The notes below the pieces were generated by a model, which saw only the letters and a list, made by a program, of their open reading frames with translations, had not been told where the DNA came from and did no database searches. Below, piece after piece: positions 7,877-16,228 of a stretch of DNA of 64,000 bases. The stretch is taken from positions 1,984,001 to 2,048,000 of the forward strand of contig NZ_QVIO01000001.1 in assembly GCF_003416895.1 (NCBI RefSeq), read 5' to 3'. The stretch's first letter is position 1. Every line of letters starts with the position of its first letter. The stretch is from Duganella sp. BJB476. GTDB lineage: Bacteria > Pseudomonadota > Gammaproteobacteria > Burkholderiales > Burkholderiaceae_D. The position numbers were made by a program, and so were the translations under genes.

Positions 7877-10800
7877 ATGTGTGTTGTGTCCCTGGTCTTA
7901 AAAAACTCCCTACCAAAACCCGGCACCCGCTTCGCCCTGCCTGCGCTGCACGGCTCGTCGGACGCCTACGCATTGGCGCTTACCGCGCTCGAACTCAAAT
8001 CCCAGGGCCAGATGCTGGCCGTGATCGTCGCCAACGCCAGCGACGGCCAGCGCCTGCTGGACGAGATCCCATGGTTCGGCGGCGACCAGCTGCGCTGCCA
8101 TCTGCTGCCGGACTGGGAAACCCTGCCCTACGACGCCTTCTCGCCGCACCAGGACCTGGTGTCCGAGCGCCTGGCCACGCTGCACGAAATCTCCAGCGGC
8201 CAGTGCGACGTGATGCTGGTGCCGGCCACCACGGCGCTGGTGCGCATGGCGCCGCCGTCCTTCCTGGCGGCCTACACCTTCTTCTTCAAAAAGGGCGAGT
8301 CGCTCGATGAAGCGCGCCTGAAAGCGCAGCTGACGCTGGCCGGCTACACCCACGTGGCGCAGGTGATGTCGCCCGGCGAATACTCGGTGCGCGGCGGCCT
8401 GATCGACCTGTTCCCGATGGGCTCCGCCCTGCCCTACCGGCTCGACCTGTTCGGCGACACCATCGAAACCATCCGCACCTTCGACGCCGACACCCAGCGC
8501 TCGCTGTACCCGGTCAGCGAGGTGCGGCTGCTGCCCGGCCGCGAGTTCCCGATGGACGAAGCGGCGCGCACCACCTTCCGCAACCGCTGGCGCGAGCAGT
8601 TCGAGGGCGATCCTTCGCGCTCGGTGGTGTACAAGGACATCAAGAGCGGCATCGCCTCCGCCGGTATCGAGTACTACCTGCCGCTGTTCTTCGAAGAGAC
8701 GGCCACGCTGTTCGACTACCTGCCGCAAGGCGCGGCGCTGGCCCTGGTGGGCGACATCGACGCCGCCATCAAGCGCTTCTGGACCGACACCGGCTCGCGC
8801 TACCGCTTCCTGAAGTCCGACCGCGACCGCCCCATCATGGCGCCGGAAGCGCTGTTCCTGTCGGACGAGCAGTTCTTCACGCTGGCCAAGCCCTACGGCC
8901 GGCTGGTGATCTCGAAGGATGCCGACAGCGGCGCCTCCGAACTGTCGGCGCCGGTGCCCAACATCGCCGTCAACCGCCACAGCGACGACCCGCTGACCAA
9001 TCTGCGCGCCTACCTGCTGCCGGCCGGCCGCCGCGTGATGATCTGCGCCGAATCGAACGGCCGCCGCGAAACGCTGCAGCAGTACTTCACCGAATACGAC
9101 CTGGCGCTGACGCCGGTCGAAGGCTACGAGGGCTTCGCCACCTCCGACGCCAAGCTGATGCTGGGAGTGGCCCCGCTGCACGCCGGCTTCGAGCTGTCGA
9201 CTCCTGATGAAAATCTGATTTTCATCACCGAGACCGAGCTGTATGCGGGCTCCGGCCGCCGCGTCGGCAAGAAGAAGCAGGAAGCCGTCACCCAGGTCGA
9301 ATCGATGGTGCGCGACCTGTCGGAGCTGAAGATCGGCGATCCGGTGGTCCACATCAACCACGGTATCGGGCGCTACATGGGCCTGACCAGCATGGACCTG
9401 GGTGAAGGCGAAACCGAATTCCTGCACCTGGAATACGCCAAGGACACCAAGCTGTATGTGCCGGTATCGCAGCTGCACGTGATCTCGCGCTACTCCGGCG
9501 CCTCGCCGGAAGACGCGCCGCTGCATGCGTTGGGTTCCGGCGCATGGGAGAAAGCCAAGCGCCGCGCCGCCGAACAGGTGCGCGACACCGCCGCCGAGCT
9601 GCTCAACCTGTACGCGCGCCGCGCGCTGCGCCAGGGCCACGCGTTCGAATACTCGGCGCACGACTACGAGCGCTTCGCCGACAGCTTCGGCTTCGACGAA
9701 ACGCCGGACCAGCAGGAAGCGATCAACAACGTCATCAAGGATATGACCTCCGGCAAGCCGATGGACCGGCTGGTGTGCGGCGACGTCGGCTTCGGCAAGA
9801 CCGAGGTGGCGCTGCGCGCGGCCTTCATCGCCGTCATGGGCGGCAAGCAGGTGGCGATCCTGGCGCCGACCACGCTGCTGGCCGAGCAGCACGCGCAAAC
9901 CTTCGCCGACCGCTTCGCCGACTGGCCGGTGCGCATCGCCGAAATGTCGCGCTTCCGCACCGGCAAGGAGATCACGCAGGCGATCAAGGGCATGGCCGAC
10001 GGCACGCTGGACATCGTCATCGGCACTCACAAGCTGCTGTCGGACGACGTCAAGTTCTCCCGCCTCGGTCTGGTCATCATCGACGAGGAACACCGTTTCG
10101 GCGTGCGCCAGAAGGAAGCCCTGAAATCGCTGCGCGCCGAAGTCGACGTGCTGACGCTGACCGCCACGCCGATCCCGCGCACGCTGGGCATGGCGCTGGA
10201 AGGCCTGCGCGACTTCTCGGTCATCGCCACCGCGCCGCAAAAGCGCCTGGCGATCAAGACCTTCGTGCGCAGCGAAGGCGAATCCATCATCCGCGAAGCC
10301 TGCCTGCGCGAATTGAAGCGCGGCGGCCAGGTCTACTTCCTGCACAACGAGGTCGAGACCATCCAGAACCGCATGGCGATGCTGACCGAGCTGCTGCCGG
10401 AGGCGCGCATCGCCGTGGCGCACGGCCAGATGCACGAGCGCGACCTGGAAAAGGTGATGCGCGACTTCGTGGCGCAGCGCTACAACATCCTGCTGTGCAC
10501 CACGATTATCGAAACCGGTATCGACGTGCCGACCGCGAACACCATCATCATGCACCGCGCCGACAAGTTCGGCCTGGCGCAGCTGCACCAGCTGCGCGGC
10601 CGGGTCGGCCGTTCGCACCACCAGGCCTACGCCTATCTGCTGGTGACCGACGTGCAGTCGCTGACCAAACAGGCGCAGCGCCGCCTGGACGCGATCCAGC
10701 AGATGGAAGAACTGGGCAGCGGTTTCTATCTGGCGATGCACGACCTGGAGATCCGCGGCGCCGGCGAAGTCCTCGGCGACAACCAGTCCGGCGAGATGAC

Positions 10801-11329
10801 CGAGATCGGCTTCCAGCTGTATTCTGACATGCTGAACGAGGCGGTGCGCTCGCTCAAGGCCGGCAAGGAGCCCGACCTGGCTGCGCCGCTGGCCACCACC
10901 ACCGAGATCAACCTGCACGTGCCGGCGCTGCTGCCGGCCGATTTCTGCGGCGATGTGCACGAGCGGCTGTCTATTTACAAGCGCATGGCCAACTGCAACG
11001 TCCAGGACAAGATCGACGACATGCAGGAAGAGATGATCGACCGTTTCGGCAAACTGCCCGACCCCGTCAAGGCCCTGATCGAGACCCACCGGCTGCGCAT
11101 CGCCGCCAAAACCGTGGGCATCGTCAAGATCGACGCCCATGGCGAAGCGGCCACCTTGCAGTTCATGGCCAAGCCGCCGATCGACCCGATGCGCATCATC
11201 GAGCTGATACAGAAGAATCGCCAGATCAAGCTCAATGGCCAGGACAAATTGAAGATCACCGCCGCCATGCCCGACCTGGCGGCACGTGTCGCCCAGATCA
11301 AAGGTGCAATCAAACAGTTGACCGCGTGA
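7877..11329 (+). CDS. mfd: Transcription-repair coupling factor
   Basis: ATP-dependent DNA translocase that removes stalled RNA polymerase at lesions and recruits UvrA. Its 1150 aa match the normal family length. It has an N-terminal UvrB-homology region, an RNA-polymerase-interacting domain around 480-550 (GDPVVHINHGIGRYMG), and a RecG-like helicase core with Walker A GDVGFGKTEV at about 634 and DEEH at about 735. The helicase core continues with TATPIPRTLGMAL, the helicase C domain ending in QLRGRVGRS, and a C-terminal TRCF domain. The ATG at 7877 is the longest start; GTG at 7886 would shorten the protein by three residues. A TATAAT hexamer at 7826-7831 could be its -10, without a clear -35. 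Confidence 0.97.
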   Translation: MCVVSLVLKNSLPKPGTRFALPALHGSSDAYALALTALELKSQGQMLAVIVANASDGQRLLDEIPWFGGDQLRCHLLPDWETLPYDAFSPHQDLVSERLATLHEISSGQCDVMLVPATTALVRMAPPSFLAAYTFFFKKGESLDEARLKAQLTLAGYTHVAQVMSPGEYSVRGGLIDLFPMGSALPYRLDLFGDTIETIRTFDADTQRSLYPVSEVRLLPGREFPMDEAARTTFRNRWREQFEGDPSRSVVYKDIKSGIASAGIEYYLPLFFEETATLFDYLPQGAALALVGDIDAAIKRFWTDTGSRYRFLKSDRDRPIMAPEALFLSDEQFFTLAKPYGRLVISKDADSGASELSAPVPNIAVNRHSDDPLTNLRAYLLPAGRRVMICAESNGRRETLQQYFTEYDLALTPVEGYEGFATSDAKLMLGVAPLHAGFELSTPDENLIFITETELYAGSGRRVGKKKQEAVTQVESMVRDLSELKIGDPVVHINHGIGRYMGLTSMDLGEGETEFLHLEYAKDTKLYVPVSQLHVISRYSGASPEDAPLHALGSGAWEKAKRRAAEQVRDTAAELLNLYARRALRQGHAFEYSAHDYERFADSFGFDETPDQQEAINNVIKDMTSGKPMDRLVCGDVGFGKTEVALRAAFIAVMGGKQVAILAPTTLLAEQHAQTFADRFADWPVRIAEMSRFRTGKEITQAIKGMADGTLDIVIGTHKLLSDDVKFSRLGLVIIDEEHRFGVRQKEALKSLRAEVDVLTLTATPIPRTLGMALEGLRDFSVIATAPQKRLAIKTFVRSEGESIIREACLRELKRGGQVYFLHNEVETIQNRMAMLTELLPEARIAVAHGQMHERDLEKVMRDFVAQRYNILLCTTIIETGIDVPTANTIIMHRADKFGLAQLHQLRGRVGRSHHQAYAYLLVTDVQSLTKQAQRRLDAIQQMEELGSGFYLAMHDLEIRGAGEVLGDNQSGEMTEIGFQLYSDMLNEAVRSLKAGKEPDLAAPLATTTEINLHVPALLPADFCGDVHERLSIYKRMANCNVQDKIDDMQEEMIDRFGKLPDPVKALIETHRLRIAAKTVGIVKIDAHGEAATLQFMAKPPIDPMRIIELIQKNRQIKLNGQDKLKITAAMPDLAARVAQIKGAIKQLTA

Positions 11330-11344
11330 GCCTTAACCAGTAAC

Positions 11345-11361
11345 TTGGGCGCCTAGCCCAA
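11345..11361. other. Small hairpin between mfd and serB
   Basis: TTGGGC (11345-11350), loop GCCTA, GCCCAA (11356-11361), followed on the plus strand by A residues. It lacks a T-tract in the direction of mfd, so it is not a standard terminator. Confidence 0.25.
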
Positions 11362-11379
11362 AAAACGCTATAAGCATTT

Positions 11380-12243
11380 ATGAAGACTGCAAAAAATACT
11401 ATGAATCTCGTGCTGCAAGGCTTGGACGACTGCAAGGCCAGACTGGAACGCATCGCGGCGCTGACGGCGCCGAAAAACATCACCTGGTTGAACGAACGCG
11501 CGCTGCGCTGCGAAGGCATCACCTTCTCGCCGGCGCTGCGCCAGACCATCGAAGTGGCCGCCCAGGCGGCCCAGCTGGACGCCACCTATTCCATCGGCAT
11601 GCACAAGATGAGCGAATTCAAGCTCGTCGCCATGGACATGGACTCGACGCTGATCACCATCGAATGCATCGACGAAATCGCCGACATGCAGGGCCTCAAG
11701 CCGCAGGTGTCCGAGATCACCGAGGCGGCGATGCGCGGCGAGCTCGATTTCGCCGAGAGCCTGAAGCGCCGCGTGGCGCTGCTCGAAGGCCTGGAGGCGT
11801 CGGCGCTGGAGCGCGTGTACAACGAGCGCCTGCAACTGTCGCCGGGCGCGGAAACCATGCTCAAGGCGGTGCAGCAGGCCGGCCTGAAAACGCTGCTGGT
11901 GTCGGGCGGCTTCACCTTCTTCACCTCGCGTTTGAAAGAGCGCCTGGGCCTGGACTACACCCACGCCAACGAGCTGGAAATCGTCGACGGCCGCCTGACC
12001 GGGCGCGTGGTGGGCGGCATCGTCGATGCGGAAGAAAAGCAGCGCACCGTGGAGCGCGTGTGCGCGGAGCTGGGCATCGAACCTTCGCAGGCGATCGTCA
12101 TGGGCGACGGCGCCAATGATCTGAAGATGATGAGCATCTCCGGCATGTCGGTGGCGTTCCGCGCCAAGCCGGTGGTGCGCGAGCAGGCCAACGTGGCGCT
12201 CAACTTCGTCGGCCTGGACGGCATCCTTCCGCTGCTGACCTAG
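11380..12243 (+). CDS. serB: Phosphoserine phosphatase
   Basis: Last step of serine biosynthesis, converting phosphoserine to serine. The 287-aa HAD phosphatase carries the nucleophile motif AMDMDSTLITIECIDE (DxDST) around residue 85, LVSGGFTFF (motif II), and GDGANDLKMM (motif IV). The N-terminal 75 residues form the ACT-like extension usual in proteobacterial SerB. The start at 11380 is taken; an in-frame ATG at 11401 (MNLVLQGLDD) is an equally good alternative. It follows mfd in the same direction after 50 bases. Confidence 0.95.
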   Translation: MKTAKNTMNLVLQGLDDCKARLERIAALTAPKNITWLNERALRCEGITFSPALRQTIEVAAQAAQLDATYSIGMHKMSEFKLVAMDMDSTLITIECIDEIADMQGLKPQVSEITEAAMRGELDFAESLKRRVALLEGLEASALERVYNERLQLSPGAETMLKAVQQAGLKTLLVSGGFTFFTSRLKERLGLDYTHANELEIVDGRLTGRVVGGIVDAEEKQRTVERVCAELGIEPSQAIVMGDGANDLKMMSISGMSVAFRAKPVVREQANVALNFVGLDGILPLLT

Positions 12244-12258
12244 TACGCACGCGCCGGC

Positions 12259-12588
12259 TCAGTCCTGTCGGCGCGCCACCTGCTCCGGTCCCAGCAGGCG
12301 AACACCGGCGACGTTGCCGTTGTCGCGCTGATCGAACTCCACGCGCAGCCCGCCCCAGCGCGTGACGAACACGCTCTTGCCGGCCGGCTCCAACTCGACC
12401 GCCGGGCCGTTGTTCATCTGCACAAACAGTTTCTTGCGATGCTGGGTGACCGTCAAGGTCCGGCCGTCGGCCAGATCGTACTGGCCCCTGAACTCCTGCA
12501 AGTCAGTCTCCTGCAACGGCTTCTCGACCGCGCCCGCGGCGCCGGGAATGCAGCAGCCCAGCAGTAATGCCCACACAAAAGTACGCAT
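12259..12588 (-). CDS. Small secreted protein with beta-lactamase-tail-like domain
   Basis: 109 aa from the ATG at 12588, which gives a clean signal peptide (MRTFVWALLLGCCIPGAAGA). The frame continues upstream to 12618, but that would put ten residues before the signal. The mature part has the pattern GQYDLADGRTLTV, then EL and FV strands, then GNVAGVRLL. This resembles the C-terminal tail domain of the serine hydrolase at 14228-15619 (GTYTMPDGRRLWL ... GKVEAVTLL). It is likely a stand-alone periplasmic domain. No known function. Confidence 0.7.
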   Translation of the reverse strand: MRTFVWALLLGCCIPGAAGAVEKPLQETDLQEFRGQYDLADGRTLTVTQHRKKLFVQMNNGPAVELEPAGKSVFVTRWGGLRVEFDQRDNGNVAGVRLLGPEQVARRQD

Positions 12589-12714
12589 GATATTTCCCAT
12601 CCAGGTAGATATCGCCATCGCTCACAATGTGGATGGCAATGACTGCACTCTAGACAAAAAAACCACCTTTTGCACGGAACATCCGACAAACGCCGCCGGC
12701 CGGCGGATGAACGG

Positions 12715-12743
12715 TAGTTATGGGGGTGCGAACCAACTGTCAA
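12715..12743 (-). promoter_or_regulatory. Candidate sigma-70 promoter of the small secreted protein gene
   Basis: On the minus strand a perfect -35 TTGACA (12738-12743) is followed by a 17-base spacer and TAACTA (12715-12720). It would give a leader of about 120 bases before the ATG at 12588. Confidence 0.5.
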
Positions 12744-12814
12744 GCATATCAATATCAAACACAAAAGTTAGCTAAAATGATAACATCGATGTCTGTCAAC
12801 AGCTTTCTTTATTC

Positions 12815-13768
12815 ATGAACCGCCTCCTCCTTTGCATGCCGCTGCTGCTGGCCGCCCTCTCCAGCCAGGCCGGCGCCGAATGCCGCTACACCGAATTGGC
12901 CGCGCTGGGCATCAGTGTGGACGAACGCATTTCCGACACGCCCTACCTGGACGCGCAAATCAACGGCAAGTCCGTGCACATGCTGATCGATACCGGCGCC
13001 TTCAAAACCGTGCTGACGCGCGCGGAACTCGACCGCCAGCAAGTCACGCTCACCCGCATCAGCGAGATCATGAGTGGCATTGGAGGACGCGCGCCGATGT
13101 TTTCAGCCCGGCCGAAAGAAGTGGTCATCGGTCCTACGCGCTTGCACCAGACCTCTTTCCCTGTCGTCGAAGGTTTCGACTTTCCAGGCTACGGCGGCAT
13201 CATCGGCGCCGACTACCTGCTGCAGGCCGACCTGGAAATCGCGTTGGCCGACAAGCAGCTCAAGTTCTTCCGCGGCGCCGGCTGCGACGACAAGTCCCTG
13301 GCCTACTGGGATGCCAAGGCGCTGGACGTGCCGCTGGAAACGCTGTCCCGCGACGGCCGCGCCATCGTGCCGGTGACGATCAACGGCAGCAAGCTGATGG
13401 CCCTGATCGACACCGGCGCCACCATCTCGCTGGTCGACCAGCACACCGCCGAGCGGCTGGGATTCGATCCCGCGTCCGCCGGCACCCGCAAGGGCAACAA
13501 GCTGCAAGGCCTTAACGGAAAAACCAGGCAATCGTGGATCACCACGTTCGACAGCTTCGCCATCGGCGAGGAGCAGATCAGTCATCCGCGCATCACGGTC
13601 ATGGAGTCGGTGGACGGCGATCTCAATGCAAGGGATCACCAGGTGATCTTGGGTCGCGACTTCCTGCTGGCGCACCACGTGCTGTTGTCGACCGGGCAGC
13701 GGCGTTTCTATTATTCGTACCTGGGCGGTCCGGTGTTCGCAGCCTCGCATGGAACGGAGCAGCCTTAG
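12815..13768 (+). CDS. Periplasmic retropepsin-like aspartyl protease with two DTG domains
   Basis: 317 aa with a signal peptide (about 1-21, ending SSQAGA). Two retropepsin-like domains are fused in tandem. Domain 1 has HMLIDTGAFKTVLT (about residues 49-62) and ends in GGIIGADYLL. Domain 2 has MALIDTGATISLVD (about 195-208) and ends in HQVILGRDFLL. Each half therefore carries its own DTGA active-site loop and the closing hydrophobic-Gly strand, as in a single-chain pseudo-dimer of an aspartic protease. The substrate is unknown. No good ribosome-binding site is visible before the ATG. Its stop codon is directly adjacent to that of the convergent GNAT gene. Confidence 0.82.
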   Translation: MNRLLLCMPLLLAALSSQAGAECRYTELAALGISVDERISDTPYLDAQINGKSVHMLIDTGAFKTVLTRAELDRQQVTLTRISEIMSGIGGRAPMFSARPKEVVIGPTRLHQTSFPVVEGFDFPGYGGIIGADYLLQADLEIALADKQLKFFRGAGCDDKSLAYWDAKALDVPLETLSRDGRAIVPVTINGSKLMALIDTGATISLVDQHTAERLGFDPASAGTRKGNKLQGLNGKTRQSWITTFDSFAIGEEQISHPRITVMESVDGDLNARDHQVILGRDFLLAHHVLLSTGQRRFYYSYLGGPVFAASHGTEQP

Positions 13769-14197
13769 TCAGCCTTCCAGCTTCTTGGTCAGCGCATAGC
13801 GCGCCCCGCCGGGAGGAAAATCGGCGAGGCGGCTGAACACGGTGTAACCCAGCTTTTCATAGAACGGCAAGGCCTGGAAGCTGAGCGTCTCGACGAAGGC
13901 GTTCTGCACGCCGCGCCGCAAGGCTTCGCGTTCCGCGATCGCCATCAACTCGCTGCCGTAGCCCAGGCCGCGCACGCTGTCGTCCAGCCACACCACCTGG
14001 ATCTGCAGCCATCCAAGATAGGTGGCGCCCAGCAGGCCGCCAACCAGCTTGCCGCCGTCGTCCTTGACGGTGGCGACCAGATAGTTCGGCGTTTCGCCAT
14101 TGGCCTGCGCGGCGTTGTAGGCGGTCAGGCCCTTGACCAGTGCCTGCATGTCGCCGCCGTCGGGCGTCTCTTCCAGTTTGACGATATGTGCGTTCAT
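13769..14197 (-). CDS. GNAT family N-acetyltransferase
   Basis: 142-aa cytoplasmic acetyltransferase. The acetyl-CoA-binding loop is seen in VRGLGYGSELMAIAEREALRRG (the R/Q-x-x-G-x-G/A pattern), preceded by the beta-strand IQVVWLDDS. It is followed by FVETLSFQALPFYEKLGY, the usual motif B with the catalytic-region Tyr. The target is unknown. It lies 30 bases downstream of the serine hydrolase on the same strand and may be co-transcribed with it. Confidence 0.85.
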   Translation of the reverse strand: MNAHIVKLEETPDGGDMQALVKGLTAYNAAQANGETPNYLVATVKDDGGKLVGGLLGATYLGWLQIQVVWLDDSVRGLGYGSELMAIAEREALRRGVQNAFVETLSFQALPFYEKLGYTVFSRLADFPPGGARYALTKKLEG

Positions 14198-14227
14198 CTT
14201 CGTATCATTGAGGTTTGGTCGGTCTCT

Positions 14228-15619
14228 TTATTGGCCGGCAGCCGGGCTGTCATCGGCGGGCGGCGCTTCGTCCACGCGCGGCATGCGCATATTGCGGCCG
14301 CCTTGCAGCAGCGTTACCGCCTCCACCTTGCCGGCCGCGTCGCGATGCAGCTCAAGCTGCGCGTCGACCTTGCGCAGGAATAGCTTGTCCGCCGACTCGG
14401 CATAAATCGGCAGCGAAGCCTGGCCTTGCAACTGGGTCGTCATGCCGCCGTTGCTGGTGCGCAGCCACAGGCGGCGGCCGTCCGGCATCGTGTAGGTGCC
14501 GGCGATGGCCGCCATCTGCTCGGCCGACAAGGCGATATCCTTGCGTTCCGCCGGCATCACATAGGTGACGCCGCGCGCGGTGGCGGTCAGCCCGGCGGTC
14601 AGTGATTCGAGCTCACTGCCTTCGACGTTACTGAGCACGATCACGCTGATCTTGTCGGCCATGCGGTAATGCACCTCGGTGGCGAAACCTTCGATGCCGC
14701 CGCCGTGGCCCACTTCCTTGCCGCCATCCTTCTGCTGTATGCCCAGGCCGAAACCGTAGCCGGACTGGTAAGGCGTGGTCATCGCCTCCAGCGACGCCGG
14801 CGACAGCAGCTTGCCCTCATACAGGCCGCGCTGCCAGCGCAGCAGGTCGCCGGTCGTGGAGTACAGCGCGCCGGCGGCGTGCGGGATGCTCATGTTGATA
14901 AAGCCGGCGTTGGTCATGCCCTTCTTGCCGCGCGCATAACCGGCGGCGCGGTTCGGCAGCACATTGGCGTTCCAGTCGTAGCCACTGTCCTTCATGCCGA
15001 GCGGCTCGAAGATATTCTGGCGCACGATGGCGTCGTAGGTCTGGCCGCTGACCTTCTCGATCAATGCACCCAGCAGCACATAGCCGGTATTGCTGTAGCT
15101 GAAGCGCGAGCCGGATTCAAACTCCAGCGGCTTGTCGCGCACCAGCGCCACCGATTCCTCCGGCTTCTTGGTGAACGGCTCGATCGCCTGGTATTCCTTG
15201 GTCGAGGTGAAATTGGCGATGCCCGAAGTGTGGTTCAGCAGTTGGAAAATCGTGACCTTGCTCCACGCGGCAGGCAGGCCGCCGAGGTATTTGCTGACAG
15301 GGTCGGAGACGGCCAGCTTGCCGCGCTCCTGCAACAGCAGCACGCTGGCGGCCGTGAACTGCTTGGTCACGGAGCCGAGACGGAATTTGGTGCTCGGCGA
15401 ATTGGGGATATTCCATTCCAGGTTGGCGGAGCCGTAGCCCTTGTCCAGCAAGACCTGGTCGCCTTTGGCCACCAGCACCGCGCCGGAAAAATGATCCTTG
15501 GCGACGGCCTTGTCGACCAGCGCTTCGAGACGTTGCAGATCCTGCGCCTGCACAGCGCCGCCCAGCAGCACGGCCGTGGCCAGGCCCATGGACAGCATCC
15601 ACTTGCGATGTTGCGACAT
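14228..15619 (-). CDS. Serine hydrolase, beta-lactamase/esterase class C family
   Basis: Secreted penicillin-binding-protein-like hydrolase of 463 aa. The signal peptide is about 1-25 (GGAVQA). The three active-site motifs are present: SVTK (Ser-x-x-Lys) in RLGSVTKQFTAA, the tyrosine motif YSNTGY, and HGGG in EVGHGGGIEG. A C-terminal beta-sandwich tail domain (about 375-445) contains GTYTMPDGRRLWL. The family includes D-aminopeptidases, esterases and non-resistance beta-lactamase-like proteins, so resistance should not be inferred. The C-terminus is Asp/Pro rich. Confidence 0.88.
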   Translation of the reverse strand: MSQHRKWMLSMGLATAVLLGGAVQAQDLQRLEALVDKAVAKDHFSGAVLVAKGDQVLLDKGYGSANLEWNIPNSPSTKFRLGSVTKQFTAASVLLLQERGKLAVSDPVSKYLGGLPAAWSKVTIFQLLNHTSGIANFTSTKEYQAIEPFTKKPEESVALVRDKPLEFESGSRFSYSNTGYVLLGALIEKVSGQTYDAIVRQNIFEPLGMKDSGYDWNANVLPNRAAGYARGKKGMTNAGFINMSIPHAAGALYSTTGDLLRWQRGLYEGKLLSPASLEAMTTPYQSGYGFGLGIQQKDGGKEVGHGGGIEGFATEVHYRMADKISVIVLSNVEGSELESLTAGLTATARGVTYVMPAERKDIALSAEQMAAIAGTYTMPDGRRLWLRTSNGGMTTQLQGQASLPIYAESADKLFLRKVDAQLELHRDAAGKVEAVTLLQGGRNMRMPRVDEAPPADDSPAAGQ

Positions 15620-15700
15620 ATTTTTCTCCCGATGCAGATCGCTCTCGATTGGCGATCAACCGCCGTATGCTGCCATCAACTTATCTTTTTCGCAATCGCT

Positions 15701-16177
15701 TTATTTCACCGACAAGGCGGCGATCAGGCCATCGGACGCGTCTTCGATATAGTCCAGCACCATGTCGAAACCGCGGCCGCCGCCGTAGTAAGGATCGGGC
15801 ACCACATCGGATGCGCTGTGGCGCGCATGCGCCATGAACAGCCCCAGTTTGTGCCGGTGCTGCGGCGGACAGGCCGCCTCCAGCAGGCGCAGATTATCGT
15901 GGTCCATCGCCAGCACATGATCGAAGGTTTCGAAGTCGCTGGCCGCCACCTTGCGCGAGCGCTGCGCCGACAAGTCGTAGCCACGGTTGGCGGCATGCTC
16001 CATCGAGCGCGCATCGGGCGGTTCGCCGACATGGTAGCCGTGGGTGCCGGCCGAATCGATGAGAAAGCGATCGGCCAGTCCGGCCGCCTCGACGCGATGG
16101 CGGAACACGCCCTCCGCCGTCGGCGAGCGGCAGATATTCCCCATGCAGACAAACAGCACTGAAGTTTTCGCAGTCAC
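15701..16177 (-). CDS. Low-molecular-weight protein tyrosine phosphatase
   Basis: 158-aa cytoplasmic phosphatase. The P-loop VCMGNICRSP (C-x5-R-S) lies at the N-terminus and the general acid aspartate is in VPDPYYGG. The GTG at 16175-16177 is preferred because AAGGAG lies five bases before it. The upstream GTG at 16181-16183 would overlap that ribosome-binding site. No tyrosine kinase or capsule genes are adjacent, so the substrate is unknown. It diverges from the AraC-type regulator across about 50 bases. Confidence 0.93.
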   Translation of the reverse strand: MTAKTSVLFVCMGNICRSPTAEGVFRHRVEAAGLADRFLIDSAGTHGYHVGEPPDARSMEHAANRGYDLSAQRSRKVAASDFETFDHVLAMDHDNLRLLEAACPPQHRHKLGLFMAHARHSASDVVPDPYYGGGRGFDMVLDYIEDASDGLIAALSVK

Positions 16178-16228
16178 ACCCACTCCTTATATAATCAACA
16201 CTGTTGTATTTTATAGATTTTAATACAA

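Noticed and set aside
7910..11140. Very long open frame antisense to mfd (1076 codons)
   Set aside because: It mirrors the codon phase of mfd, has low-complexity His/Arg/Gln/Val composition and no recognisable motif. Such frames are expected in GC-rich DNA.
14228..15619. Beta-lactamase antibiotic resistance gene
   Set aside because: Motifs SVTK, YSN and HGGG fit the broad class C-like serine hydrolase family. The tail domain and divergent sequence argue for a peptidase or esterase, not a resistance enzyme.
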